DNA of 64,000 nucleotides from Pannonibacter carbonis (lineage in GTDB: Bacteria; Pseudomonadota; Alphaproteobacteria; Rhizobiales; Stappiaceae): NCBI RefSeq assembly GCF_003012935.1, contig NZ_PUDR01000018.1, positions 1 to 64,000 of the forward strand. The letters are read 5' to 3'. Below the pieces are notes generated by a model. The model made no database searches. It worked only from the letters and a program-made list of their open reading frames with translations, and was not told the origin of the DNA. Shown one piece after another: positions 18,264 to 27,068 of the stretch; position 1 is the first letter of the stretch; each line of letters begins with the position of its first letter. A program made the translations under genes and the position numbers.

Positions 18264-19037
18264 ATGGCCGGTTGGTGGCGCCACATGTTGACGTTCCGAA
18301 GCGGAACACACCATAAATTTGGGATCAGCCCTTTGGGATCAAACTTCCAAACTCATTCCGCGAGACCACAGGTGGCGAGGGCCTTCTCCTTGACCGTGAT
18401 CCTGCTTGGAGCGATTGTCGCGGCACTCGGCGGCATTCTCCTGTATACCGAGGCATCGATTTTCCTCAAAAGCGCCGGGGGGCGCAACGAGCGCTTGTCT
18501 CCGTTGCTGTCAGGCACCTATGCGACCGGGCTATCGGGCTTTTCCAACCGGATCCTGATGCTGGACTGCGATGAGGCCTTGAACTCGACCTTCGGCAAGC
18601 TGCAGCCGGCTGAAACGCGGGTCGCCTATGCGCAAAACTGCCTAAAGGCCGCCGATGATGTCTTGAAGCGCCGCCCCTCCGATGGGCTTGCATATCTCGT
18701 CAAGGCCAATGCCTATCAGTATCTCGGTGACAGCCAGGCTATGGCCCGATCCCTGGTGCAGTCGCGGCACATGTCTCCGGGTGAAGGCTGGATCGCCGAT
18801 GGACGCCTGCGCCTCGGGCTCCCGATCTATCCGGAATTGCCGGCAGACGCGGCGGCTGCCGTTACAGCCGATGTCGCCTTGCTGGCGTCGTCCCGGCGCA
18901 GTGCAGCCTGGCTGGCCCGCCTCTATCTGCGCAAGGACAAATCACCAGAGGTCTTGCTGAGCCTGGTCGACACCCTGCCAGACCGCTCGAAAGCAAATGT
19001 TCTTGCTGAAATCCGCGCTGCAACCCGTCTGCGCTGA
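18264..19037 (+). CDS. membrane-anchored protein of unknown function in the polysaccharide locus
   Basis: Up to 257 residues. A single membrane helix (SLTVILLGAIVAALGGILLY) is followed by a periplasmic domain of about 200 residues that reads as helical and TPR-like (AYAQNCLKAADDVLKRRPSD, AYLVKANAYQYLGDSQAMAR). The start is uncertain: ATG 18264 is used here, but GTG 18372, directly before the helix, would fit a normal membrane anchor better. It ends 34 bp before the O-antigen-ligase-family gene and is probably co-transcribed with it. It may be an accessory factor for polymerisation, which is inference. Confidence 0.6.
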   Translation: MAGWWRHMLTFRSGTHHKFGISPLGSNFQTHSARPQVARAFSLTVILLGAIVAALGGILLYTEASIFLKSAGGRNERLSPLLSGTYATGLSGFSNRILMLDCDEALNSTFGKLQPAETRVAYAQNCLKAADDVLKRRPSDGLAYLVKANAYQYLGDSQAMARSLVQSRHMSPGEGWIADGRLRLGLPIYPELPADAAAAVTADVALLASSRRSAAWLARLYLRKDKSPEVLLSLVDTLPDRSKANVLAEIRAATRLR

Positions 19038-19071
19038 TCGCCCGGCTGTTCCTTCTCAGAAAGACCCCGAC

Positions 19072-20523
19072 ATGACGTCATCCTCGCCGGCCTCGCAGGA
19101 CGATTTACTGGCCTCCGGACGCAGCAGCACCTCCCGCCTCAATGACCTGACGGGCCGCGCAGTCCTTCTTGTCCTGGCTCTGGCGCCTGTACCGCTTGGC
19201 AGCAACCGCCCGTTTTTCTGGTCCCTCTGGGCGCTGGTTCTGGGTCTTCTGTTGATCGCCTATGGTGCGGCACTTTACCGCAAGGGACTAAGGCTTCGCC
19301 TCCCTTTCACTGCGTTTCAGGGGCTTACATTCCTGTTCACACTGGTCTCATTCTGGATGGCCCTGCAGGTGCTGCCCATCGGCAAGATCCTGCCGCTGCC
19401 GGATATCCGGTCCACCACAGGAACCAGCTTTGCCTTCTCCAGCATCAGCTTGACCCCGGGTGACACGTTGCTCGCACTGTTGCGCTGGCTGAGCTATGGC
19501 GTGCTGTTTTTCCTGGCGCTGCAGGCCAGCGTGCGCAAACAGCGCGCCCGGCGCCTGACATGGTTCCTGCTGCTGTTCGTCGCGATCCAGGCGGCTTATG
19601 CGATTATTGCAATGCTTTACCTGGCCGATCAGGTCGTTCTGGTCGAGAAGACGCAATATCTGGGGGAAGCGACAGGCACCTTCGTCAACCGCAATTCACT
19701 GGCGACCTACCTGGGCTTCGGCTGTGTGCTGGCTCTGCTGCTGGCTCTGCCCGAGGTTGACGGACCACAAGACGCTCCCCGCAAACGGTCCCGCCGCGGC
19801 GGATTTTCGCTCGCCCTCACGTCAGACAATATCCTCGCCGGCGTTGCGCTCCTGATCATGCTTGCCGCATTGCTTGCAACCGGCTCCCGTATGGGACTTT
19901 TTGCCACATTCTGCGGCCTTGCCACCGCCTTGCTGGCCCGGCTGCCGGGCTGGCGGTCGCGTCTGACCGGTCTCGGCGTGATCGCCGTGGCTGGCGTCGG
20001 CTTCGTTGCCATCTATGGCGCCGGCACTCTGGAACGGCTAATCACCGTCGAGCGCGATTCTGAATCTCGCCTTTCGCTGTATCGCGACACCCTGGCCATG
20101 ATCTCCGACCGGCCACTGCTCGGCTTCGGGGCACAGTCCTTTGAGTATGCATTCCCGCTTTACGATACGGACCCGGGCAACAGTGCCTACACCTATGACA
20201 AGGCACATTCCACCTATCTGACCCACTGGAGCGAACTGGGGCTGGTCTTCGGCAGCCTGCCGTTGATCCTTGTCCTGGTCATCGCAGTCACTCTTCTACG
20301 CGCCTTGTGGGTCTACGGGTTGCGGGAGGTCGAAATCTGCGCCGCCTTGGCCGTGATCGCGGTCGCCGCCGTCCACTCGCTCGTTGACTTCAGCCTAGAG
20401 ATTGAAGCGGTGACCTTCCTGTTCGTCACGATCCTCGCAATCGGGTTTGCGACCGCCTATGAAGGCATTCAGAAACAGGGCCGCAGATCCTCCGGGTCAA
20501 GCAACGGGCAAGCCACAAAATGA
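19072..20523 (+). CDS. O-antigen ligase / ExoQ-like polymerase family membrane protein
   Basis: A 483-residue polytopic protein of the Wzy_C/WaaL family. It has about 10 hydrophobic spans, the family's TFVNRNSLATYLGFG region before a basic cytoplasmic loop, ATGSRMGLFA, and a large periplasmic loop with SRLSLYRDTLAMISDRPLLG and HSTYLTHWSELGLVFG, the usual catalytic region. Proteins of this family either polymerise repeat units (ExoQ) or ligate polymers to an acceptor. Because a Wzy-like gene is already present at 8626, this one may be a ligase or serve a second polymer. I used ATG 19072; a longer reading overlaps the preceding gene. It is coupled by ATGA to the phosphatase gene at 20520. Confidence 0.8.
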   Translation: MTSSSPASQDDLLASGRSSTSRLNDLTGRAVLLVLALAPVPLGSNRPFFWSLWALVLGLLLIAYGAALYRKGLRLRLPFTAFQGLTFLFTLVSFWMALQVLPIGKILPLPDIRSTTGTSFAFSSISLTPGDTLLALLRWLSYGVLFFLALQASVRKQRARRLTWFLLLFVAIQAAYAIIAMLYLADQVVLVEKTQYLGEATGTFVNRNSLATYLGFGCVLALLLALPEVDGPQDAPRKRSRRGGFSLALTSDNILAGVALLIMLAALLATGSRMGLFATFCGLATALLARLPGWRSRLTGLGVIAVAGVGFVAIYGAGTLERLITVERDSESRLSLYRDTLAMISDRPLLGFGAQSFEYAFPLYDTDPGNSAYTYDKAHSTYLTHWSELGLVFGSLPLILVLVIAVTLLRALWVYGLREVEICAALAVIAVAAVHSLVDFSLEIEAVTFLFVTILAIGFATAYEGIQKQGRRSSGSSNGQATK

Positions 20524-21320
20524 GCGACTTTTTTAAAAGTCTTTTCCGGAGAACGACCGGCCAATCTGCTGCGCGCAACCGGATACGGTCGGCAGACAGG
20601 CGTCCGGATCTCCTTTATGTCATCGGCGACGTCCACGGTCGGCTGGATCTGCTGCAAGACCTTGAGAGCCAGATCGATGCGGACGCCCGCCGGCTAGGTC
20701 TGCCGCCGACAGTGGTCTATCTCGGGGATCTGGTTGACAGGGGCCCGGCTTCGGCGCAGCTGCTCGACCGGGCAACCGGGCCGGGACCTGAAGGCTGGAC
20801 CCGGCATTTTCTGGCCGGAAATCATGAACTGATGATGCTCGGGTTCATGCAGAACCCGAAAGCCAATCTCGCCTGGCTCGACTTCGGCGGCATCGAGGCT
20901 CTCTATTCCTACGGGTTTCAACCCCCGGAAATCGAGCAGATCCGGCGCCACCCGGCAAAATCTGTCAATCTGCTGCGATCCTACGTGCCCGAGGATCATG
21001 TCACTTTTCTCGAGACCCTGGTGACCGGGCTCCTGTATCCGGGGCTCCTGCTGGTGCATGCCGGGATCCGGCCGGGCGTTCCGCTGCGGGAACAAAACGA
21101 TCTCGACCTCACCCGCATCAAGGCCGATTTTCTCGACAGCACCGCCGATCACGGCGTGCTGGTCGTCCACGGCCACAGCATCGTTAAGACACCGGAGGTA
21201 CGCCCGAACCGCATCGCCATCGACACCGGTGCCTATGCGACCGGCGTCCTGACCGCCCTGCGTCTGGCCGGCACTTCCCCCATGGCGTTTCTCCAGACAG
21301 GCGCTGGACGCAATCCCTAA
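20520..21320 (+). CDS. PPP-family metallophosphoesterase / protein phosphatase
   Basis: A 266-residue calcineurin-like phosphatase. The motifs are complete: GDVHG, GDLVDRG, GNHE, LLVHAGIRPG and VVHGHS, giving the two-metal site of bacterial serine/threonine phosphatases such as PrpA/PrpB and lambda phosphatase. It overlaps the ligase-like gene (ATGA) and is followed 96 bp later by the tyrosine autokinase gene, so a role in controlling polysaccharide export by dephosphorylation is plausible but inferred. BY-kinases are usually paired with low-molecular-weight or PHP-type tyrosine phosphatases, which are absent here. Confidence 0.85.
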   Translation: MSDFFKSLFRRTTGQSAARNRIRSADRRPDLLYVIGDVHGRLDLLQDLESQIDADARRLGLPPTVVYLGDLVDRGPASAQLLDRATGPGPEGWTRHFLAGNHELMMLGFMQNPKANLAWLDFGGIEALYSYGFQPPEIEQIRRHPAKSVNLLRSYVPEDHVTFLETLVTGLLYPGLLLVHAGIRPGVPLREQNDLDLTRIKADFLDSTADHGVLVVHGHSIVKTPEVRPNRIAIDTGAYATGVLTALRLAGTSPMAFLQTGAGRNP

Positions 21321-21416
21321 GCTCAGCTATGTCATGCTTTGTATGAAAGTCTTCAATATTTTAGGTTGATGTCGTAGCGTGTTTTGCTGCGGATCCATTA
21401 GGAAAGTTGTTTGCTT

Positions 21417-23552
21417 ATGGATGAGACAGAAATCGATTTCCGGCACCTTTTCGGAATTGTGCGCCGGCAGATTAAGCTGATTGTAGCGACCATCGCTCTC
21501 GTCCTTGCCATTGCAGTCGTCGCCGTCTTTTCAATTACGCCGATGTACAGCGGGACAACGCTCATTCTGGTGGACCCCAGCCGCAAGAATCTTCTGGATC
21601 CAAGCAATATCTCAGGCTCTTCTTCAACCGACAGCGCCCGCGTCGAAAGCGAGGTCGAGATTGTCGATTCCGACGCGGTTCTGCTCTCGGTGATTTCCGA
21701 AAAGGGCCTGATCACCGACCCTGAATTCGGCGTCAAACTCGGGTTGAGAGCCAAGATTCTTGCAGCGCTGCGCATTCGGGAGCTGACCTTGCCGACTGGC
21801 CAGGATGCGCTCGGCGTGGTGCTGTCACGCTTCAAAAGCAACATCACGGTTTCGCGTCGCGGCCTCACTTATTTGATCGCCGTCACCGTCCGGTCTGAAA
21901 ACGCCGCCCGCGCGGCCGAACTCGCCAATGCAATTGCCGAGACCTACATCCGCAGCCAGATCGATTCCAAGATTTCGACAACGCGGGAATCCCGGGACAT
22001 TATCCAGCGCCAGCTGATCGATGCGGAAAAGGCGGTTGTCCTCGCCGAGAAAGCCTTTGACGACTATATCTTCGGCAATGTGAATTCCTTTGTCACCGCC
22101 ACCGGACGCTCCGATCTCGCCGATCTGCGCAACCGGATCAACGAGTTGACCTCTGAGCGCAGTTCGACAGAGAGCCGCGTAGCGGACTTGCGGCAAAAAC
22201 TTCAGGGCAACGATTACCAGACGCTTGCGGCCGAACTCGAGAACGAGGCAGTGGCCGCCCTGAGCAAGCAACGGGCCGATCTGCAGCGGGCGCTTGGCGA
22301 GGCCGCCGCAGGCTCGGCGCGCGCGGTCAACCTGCGCCAGGAACTGGAGAAGATCGAACGCAATCTGGCCGTCGAAGCAGAAACCGCGCTGAGCGAGCTT
22401 CAGGCCTCGGTCGGCGACTACGACAAGCAGGCGAGCACGCTGCGCCGCGACCTCAACACCGCAATCCTTGGCAGCAATCTTCCGGCCGATACACTGGCGC
22501 AGATCTATCGCCTGCAGCAGATGGCACGCAACGCCGCCACGCAGTACCAGGCGCTTCTCGCCCGCTCGCAGACCCTTGAGACCGAAAGCGCACTGCAGAT
22601 CGCCGACAGCCGCGTCGTCTCGCCGGCCTTTCCGCCAACTGGCCCGAGTTCACCAAAGGTCATGTTGATCCTTGCTGTAGCCGGTCTGTTCGCAGTCGGC
22701 GCCGGCTTCGCGCTTGCCTTCATCTTCGAGAACTTCATCGGTGGCTTCACCAGCGAAGAGCAAGTCCAGGCCATCACACGCCTGCCCCTGGCGACAGTCG
22801 TCCCGCGCCACTCGGCAACCACCGCCCAACACTCGGTTTCCGATGCGCTGATCGACAGTCCCTTGTCCATGTATGCGGAATCAATAAGACGTTTGCGTGC
22901 AACCATCGACAATACATTGCAGGCCAACATGCCGCCGCCCGTCGACGGGCGGCCGCGGCTTGGCTTTGTGATCATGATGTCCTCTGCCTTGCCGGGCGAG
23001 GGCAAGTCGACCATGTCTCTTTCGCTGGCCCGAACTCTGGCCCTCTCGGGTGCGAGTACCCTGATCATCGACTGCGACTTCCGCAAGCCGAGCATCCAGA
23101 GGCACCTGAACCTTGAACCGTCCAGCGGTCTGGTTGATTTCCTGGTCGGAGACATCGCCTCTGACGATCTGCTGCAGAGCATCGTCAAGACCGATGAGAA
23201 GACATCGCTGACCGCCATCGTCGGCGCGCGCCGGTCTGATGTTCCGACCGATCAACTTATCACCCAGGAGCGGTTCACTCGGCTCGTGCAGACGGCCCGC
23301 AGCCGGTTTGATTATGTGGTCCTAGACTCGCCACCCATCGAACCTGTCGTCGATGGCCTGTATCTCGCAAAATATGCAGATGTGATCACTTTCGTGATCC
23401 GCTGGGCAAAGACCCCGCAGCGGCTTTGCGTGCATTCCCTGCAGCGGCTTGCACAGACCAAAGCCGAGCATTGCCGCATCATGACGCTGCTGAACCAGCA
23501 GGAAGGCAAGATCGGGTATTATTCGGCGTATTCGGACTACTACTCGGAGTAA
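21417..23552 (+). CDS. exoP: polysaccharide co-polymerase / tyrosine autokinase (Wzz-BY-kinase)
   Basis: A 711-residue inner-membrane protein. The Wzz domain has its first membrane helix near residues 20-40. A long periplasmic coiled coil lies around residues 180-350, and the second helix (VMLILAVAGLFAVGAGFALA) around 415-440. The cytoplasmic kinase has Walker A PGEGKST (Lys530), Walker A' LIIDCDFRKP and Walker B YVVLDSPP, and a tyrosine-rich tail (GYYSAYSDYYSE) for autophosphorylation. It controls chain length and export, as in succinoglycan ExoP. ATG 21417 is used; a TTG at 21411 lies closer to AGGAAAG. A strong hairpin follows the stop codon. Confidence 0.92.
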   Translation: MDETEIDFRHLFGIVRRQIKLIVATIALVLAIAVVAVFSITPMYSGTTLILVDPSRKNLLDPSNISGSSSTDSARVESEVEIVDSDAVLLSVISEKGLITDPEFGVKLGLRAKILAALRIRELTLPTGQDALGVVLSRFKSNITVSRRGLTYLIAVTVRSENAARAAELANAIAETYIRSQIDSKISTTRESRDIIQRQLIDAEKAVVLAEKAFDDYIFGNVNSFVTATGRSDLADLRNRINELTSERSSTESRVADLRQKLQGNDYQTLAAELENEAVAALSKQRADLQRALGEAAAGSARAVNLRQELEKIERNLAVEAETALSELQASVGDYDKQASTLRRDLNTAILGSNLPADTLAQIYRLQQMARNAATQYQALLARSQTLETESALQIADSRVVSPAFPPTGPSSPKVMLILAVAGLFAVGAGFALAFIFENFIGGFTSEEQVQAITRLPLATVVPRHSATTAQHSVSDALIDSPLSMYAESIRRLRATIDNTLQANMPPPVDGRPRLGFVIMMSSALPGEGKSTMSLSLARTLALSGASTLIIDCDFRKPSIQRHLNLEPSSGLVDFLVGDIASDDLLQSIVKTDEKTSLTAIVGARRSDVPTDQLITQERFTRLVQTARSRFDYVVLDSPPIEPVVDGLYLAKYADVITFVIRWAKTPQRLCVHSLQRLAQTKAEHCRIMTLLNQQEGKIGYYSAYSDYYSE

Positions 23553-23565
23553 GGCGACCGTCAAA

Positions 23566-23595
23566 TTCCCGAGCCATTAAGACCAGGCTCGGGAA
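23566..23595 (+). terminator. hairpin after the autokinase gene
   Basis: TTCCCGAGCC and GGCTCGGGAA form a perfect 10-bp stem with a 10-nt loop, 14 bp after the stop codon. No long T-run follows, but the position and strength fit a terminator. Confidence 0.7.
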
Positions 23596-23806
23596 ACCGC
23601 TTGACGCAGATGCATTGCGCTCAAGGCGCCCTGCCCCTCGGAAACCTGACTGGTATGCTAAACGCCCCACCAAGAGACCAGCATTGCTGATTGCCGCCCG
23701 CCGGGCGCACCAAGCCGCGATTGCCTCAGCGCATTAAGCCGCGAAATCCGCAGCGTTCTTGAACATCATTTGCTCACATTTCTGTTTGCAGTGCCACATA
23801 CGCCGT

Positions 23807-23823
23807 GTTAGGAAATGCCTAAC
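23807..23823. promoter_or_regulatory. inverted repeat in the region upstream of the ExoY-like gene
   Basis: GTTAGG, AAATG and CCTAAC form a 6-bp inverted repeat followed by an A/T-rich stretch (23824-23860) suited to a promoter. It is about 240 bp upstream of the chosen exoY start. It is a candidate operator; no regulator is known. The rest of 23596-24065 has no supportable gene. Confidence 0.3.
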
Positions 23824-24065
23824 TAAAAATGTAAAATTCTAAACAAAATTGAAACTTCTTCTTTCGGCGTGCTGCGTACCGGGACCGAAGCTTTTTACCC
23901 GTGGCCCGGAGTTGCAACCAAATTTTTTCGGGGCTGGTCATGGTGCACGAGTATTTTGATCGTGGGCGCGAACCTCGCGCGAATCGTCGCGGTGTTCGCC
24001 GCATTTCTTTTTTCTCCAGGTCTCTCGCCGAGCGCAACCTTGCCGCTGATCGGCATATTGGGCCA

Positions 24066-24806
24066 ATGAGCCTTGGACGACAGGCTCCACTGGCCAGCTC
24101 ACAGGACCTTCGCGGGACCTTTTCTCATTCGGCCTTTACGAGTATTGCTCCGGCCGCAGACGCGACCTTCGATACTGACGCAGCGTCAAACTTTCGCAAG
24201 GCGCTTCGCCCAGGCCTCAAACGCACTCTTGATATTGCTGGTAGCGCCACTGGTCTCCTTTTGCTCAGCCCGCTTTTCGTCGGCATCGCAGCCGCCATCA
24301 AGCTTGGCAGCCCGGGTCCGGTGATCTTCCGCCAGGCCCGCTATGGCCGCAATGGCGAGTTGTTCTACGCCCTGAAGTTCCGCTCGATGTATGTCGCGAC
24401 ACAGGACGCCACCGGCGTTGCCCAGACCCGCAAGAACGATCCCCGCATCACGCCGATCGGCCGTTTCCTACGCCGCTCCAACTTCGATGAACTGCCGCAG
24501 TTGTGGAACGTTCTGAAAGGCGAGATGTCGCTGGTCGGCCCGCGCCCCCATGTACCTGGCATGTTGGCGGCAGGCGTTCCTTACGAAGAGTTTGACCCGC
24601 GCTATATGGATCGCCATCAGGTCCGCCCGGGTATCACCGGTCTTGCCCAGGTCAATGGCTTCCGTGGTGAAACCACCGAGGAATACCACGCCCGCATGCG
24701 GGTCAACTATGACCTGGAATACATCCGCACACAGTCCACACGGCAGGACATCAAGATCCTGTTCCAGACCGTCTGGCGCGAATTCACCAAGGGCACGGGA
24801 TACTGA
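24066..24806 (+). CDS. exoY: undecaprenyl-phosphate sugar phosphotransferase (initiating transferase)
   Basis: A 246-residue bacterial sugar transferase. One membrane helix follows KRTLDIAG ([15 protein letters not shown]). The catalytic domain has [38 protein letters not shown] and [12 protein letters not shown]. It transfers a sugar 1-phosphate (galactose in succinoglycan ExoY) to undecaprenyl phosphate, the first step of repeat-unit assembly. The chosen ATG gives a family-like length; an in-frame ATG at 23940 would add 42 residues. It stands 514 bp after exoP and has no close downstream gene. Confidence 0.88.
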   Translation: MSLGRQAPLASSQDLRGTFSHSAFTSIAPAADATFDTDAASNFRKALRPGLKRTLDIAGSATGLLLLSPLFVGIAAAIKLGSPGPVIFRQARYGRNGELFYALKFRSMYVATQDATGVAQTRKNDPRITPIGRFLRRSNFDELPQLWNVLKGEMSLVGPRPHVPGMLAAGVPYEEFDPRYMDRHQVRPGITGLAQVNGFRGETTEEYHARMRVNYDLEYIRTQSTRQDIKILFQTVWREFTKGTGY

Positions 24807-25481
24807 CCAGCTTCGCGTAACTTGCAGACTGCTACCGGCAGAGATCAACTGATCTCAAAATTAGAAGTTGCATGTTTTAGCCGATGATCCCCTCTGCCGT
24901 GCGGACTGTCGCTGCCCCACGTATCTCAATGGGGCGCCACGGGCGTGGATGGACGGGGAACTCGTCGAAATGCTCTGTCGGTCGACGAATGCACCAGACG
25001 TCTATGTCTTGACTGCAGGACCCTGTCAGGGGCGTCACTTGGCGTTGCCTTTAACCGAACACTGTTTGCTTCCGACCAGATGTCAGTGATGGCCAGTCGA
25101 GAATAACGGCCTTCATGCTTCAACACACCCAAAACGAAACTCATCGCGCCCGGTGACCTTGCCCCAGCTTTTATCTGGTACTGAGTTCGCTCTGACGTTT
25201 GGTGACGCACTCCCAGTTTGTGGACCCGCGAGAACTCGAGTTCTCCGGACTTAAGGCTTGACTGCCCCCCCCCGAAGCCGCGGCACAGATATGGGCCTCA
25301 CCGGGCATCCGATGAGGTTGAATATGGCTCGATATCAAGCGCTTGCCTCAATTGGCTGAGATTCCAGGTTCCCAGCCAAACTTTTCATTTATTTGAATAA
25401 TTTATCCTTCCCACAAAGGGTGAGGCGTGCGGTCTCGGTGAAGATTGTGGCCTGGTTATGCTTCGATCCGCATTCCTTTGA
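24807..25481. other. gap with no recognisable gene
   Basis: The region after exoY carries only short frames without family resemblance, a run of nine C at about 25263-25271 and AT-rich patches around 25380-25410. It may be decayed sequence. No RNA gene was recognised. Confidence 0.4.
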
Positions 25482-25678
25482 GAGAGCGACCTGTTGCCGA
25501 TCACGGCCCTTGAAAACGCCGCCATGCCGGAACGGGTCGTCGAACTCCTGCGCAGCCCCCCCAGTTTCCCATCCGCCTCGGCCCCAGCCTCCTGGCCGAT
25601 CTCGACCCCATGATGCGGGCGCGCTTCCTGATGGACTGGTCCGGGTCCTTCGAGCGCCCGGAAACCCCGGCACGGTAG
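25482..25678 (+). pseudogene. possible C-terminal gene remnant with a frameshift
   Basis: After a stop at 25479-25481 a protein-like frame reads LPITALENAAMPERVVELLR up to a run of seven C (25556-25562). One added C restores a second protein-like frame, IRLGPSLLADLDPMMRARFL and onward, ending at TAG 25676-25678. Both halves have natural-looking composition, unlike the surrounding sequence. I cannot name the family. It could be the tail of a decayed gene. Confidence 0.25.
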
Positions 25679-25871
25679 ACCCTTCCAGCGCCGTGTCTCC
25701 CGAAACGAATGGTGCGCCTTCAGGAAAGCCGTTGCAGTCACCGCGCCAGCGGGGGGCGGAACAAAGCGGATGCACGAGCATCGTCAGGCACTGCCCTCGT
25801 CCGCCCTGGCCAGCGCACCCTTTCGGTAGCAGCCCCATCTGGCGCTGCGTAAACTATCGAACAGACCATTC

Positions 25872-25956
25872 TTGACACGCAGAAAATCAAAATCTAAAAC
25901 GTTTTAAAGTTTGCACTTCGCCTTTTGAAACGTTTGCATATCGAGCAAACGTTTCG
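25872..25956 (+). promoter_or_regulatory. promoter with three LacI-type operators
   Basis: A consensus -35 box TTGACA (25872-25877) is followed 17 bp later by a -10-like TAAAAC (25895-25900). Three palindromes with the AAACGTTT core typical of LacI-family operators follow: TAAAACGTTTTA at 25895-25906, covering the -10 box, GAAACGTTTG at 25927-25936 and GCAAACGTTTCG at 25945-25956. They precede a LacI-type regulator gene by 40-100 bp, so repression of the regulator and its ABC operon by its own product is likely. Confidence 0.75.
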
Positions 25957-25993
25957 AGCAGCGACAAGTCCACAAGCCTGGGGAGGACCGGAC

Positions 25994-27028
25994 GTGCGTC
26001 GGCGCAGCACCTTGAAAGAGATCGCATCCGCGCTGGACCTGTCGATTGCGACCGTGTCCCGGTCTCTGGCTGGCTATGAGGACATTGCCGAGAAGACCCG
26101 CGAGCGCGTGCAGCAGAAGGCGCGCGAGATGGGCTACGTTCCCAATGTTGCCGGTCGCATGCTGGTGTCGGGCCGCAGCGGCTTTGTCGGTCTTGTTCTG
26201 AAGGTGCGCGGCCCGGACTTCGTCGACGCCTATCTGGGCGCGACCGTGACCGGGCTCTCCGAGGCGCTTGTCGCCAAGGGCACGGACCTGATGATTGCCA
26301 CGGCCCCCGAGGGCCAGGACGAGCTGGAAGTCCTGCAGCGCCTGGTCCAGTCCGGACGGGTCGATGGCATCATCCTCACCCGCATCGCCGAGGACGACGC
26401 CCGCATCCGCTTCCTGCAGGAGCGCAACCTGCCCTTCGTCGCGCTCGGCCGGACACTGGCGCCCTTGCAACCCCATGCCTGGATCGATGTGGCTGGTGAG
26501 GACGCGTTCGGCGAAGCCTTCCAGCTTCTCTACGGTCTCGGTCATCGCCACTTTGGCCTGGTCACCATCACCGACCAGATGACCTTCGCCCGCAACCGCG
26601 AGGCAGGCCTTGCCCGTGCAATGGCCGCAATCGGGGATCCATCCGTGCGCCTGACCAGCATCGCCGCGCCGCGCTTCGATGCGGAGGGGCATCGCAGCGG
26701 CATTGCCGGGCTTCTGACGGGACCGGACCGCCCGACGGCAGTGATCGGCCTGTTCGATGAACTGGCGCTGGCAGTGGTGCAGGCCGCCTCGCAACTCGGG
26801 CTGTCGATCCCGGACGACCTGTCGGTGATCGGCTTCGACAACGTGCCGGCCGCCGCCTACGCGGTCCCGGGCCTGACCACCTTCGAACCGGGCAACCGGG
26901 ACATCGGCCGCATCGCGGCCGCCACGCTTCTGGATCTCATCGAGGTCCGTCCCAAAACCCCGCCCACCTTGCTGCGCAACGCCAGCCTGGTGCTGCGAGG
27001 CAGTCACGGCCCTGCGCCGCAAAAATAA
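25994..27028 (+). CDS. LacI-family transcriptional regulator
   Basis: A 344-residue repressor. The N-terminal helix-turn-helix is TLKEIASALDLSIATVSRSL, with the hinge helix near YVPNVAGRML. The rest is a periplasmic-binding-protein-like effector domain ending in FDNVPAAAYAVPGLTTFEP. GTG 25994 is chosen because GGGAGGA lies 6 bases upstream and gives the normal length; the reading from 25925 would run through two operators. The sugar effector is probably the substrate or breakdown product of the ABC system that follows 40 bp downstream. Confidence 0.9.
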   Translation: MRRRSTLKEIASALDLSIATVSRSLAGYEDIAEKTRERVQQKAREMGYVPNVAGRMLVSGRSGFVGLVLKVRGPDFVDAYLGATVTGLSEALVAKGTDLMIATAPEGQDELEVLQRLVQSGRVDGIILTRIAEDDARIRFLQERNLPFVALGRTLAPLQPHAWIDVAGEDAFGEAFQLLYGLGHRHFGLVTITDQMTFARNREAGLARAMAAIGDPSVRLTSIAAPRFDAEGHRSGIAGLLTGPDRPTAVIGLFDELALAVVQAASQLGLSIPDDLSVIGFDNVPAAAYAVPGLTTFEPGNRDIGRIAAATLLDLIEVRPKTPPTLLRNASLVLRGSHGPAPQK

Positions 27029-27068
27029 GAACACGGCATTGCGAATTCATGGAACCGGGAGGAAAAAC

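Noticed and set aside
23426-23737. 103-codon frame at the end of exoP
   Set aside because: It overlaps the kinase tail in another frame and crosses the terminator hairpin.
25389-25838. 150-codon minus-strand frame before the LacI gene
   Set aside because: Gly/Arg-rich shadow-like composition with no domain. The plus strand here has a better, though broken, protein-like reading.
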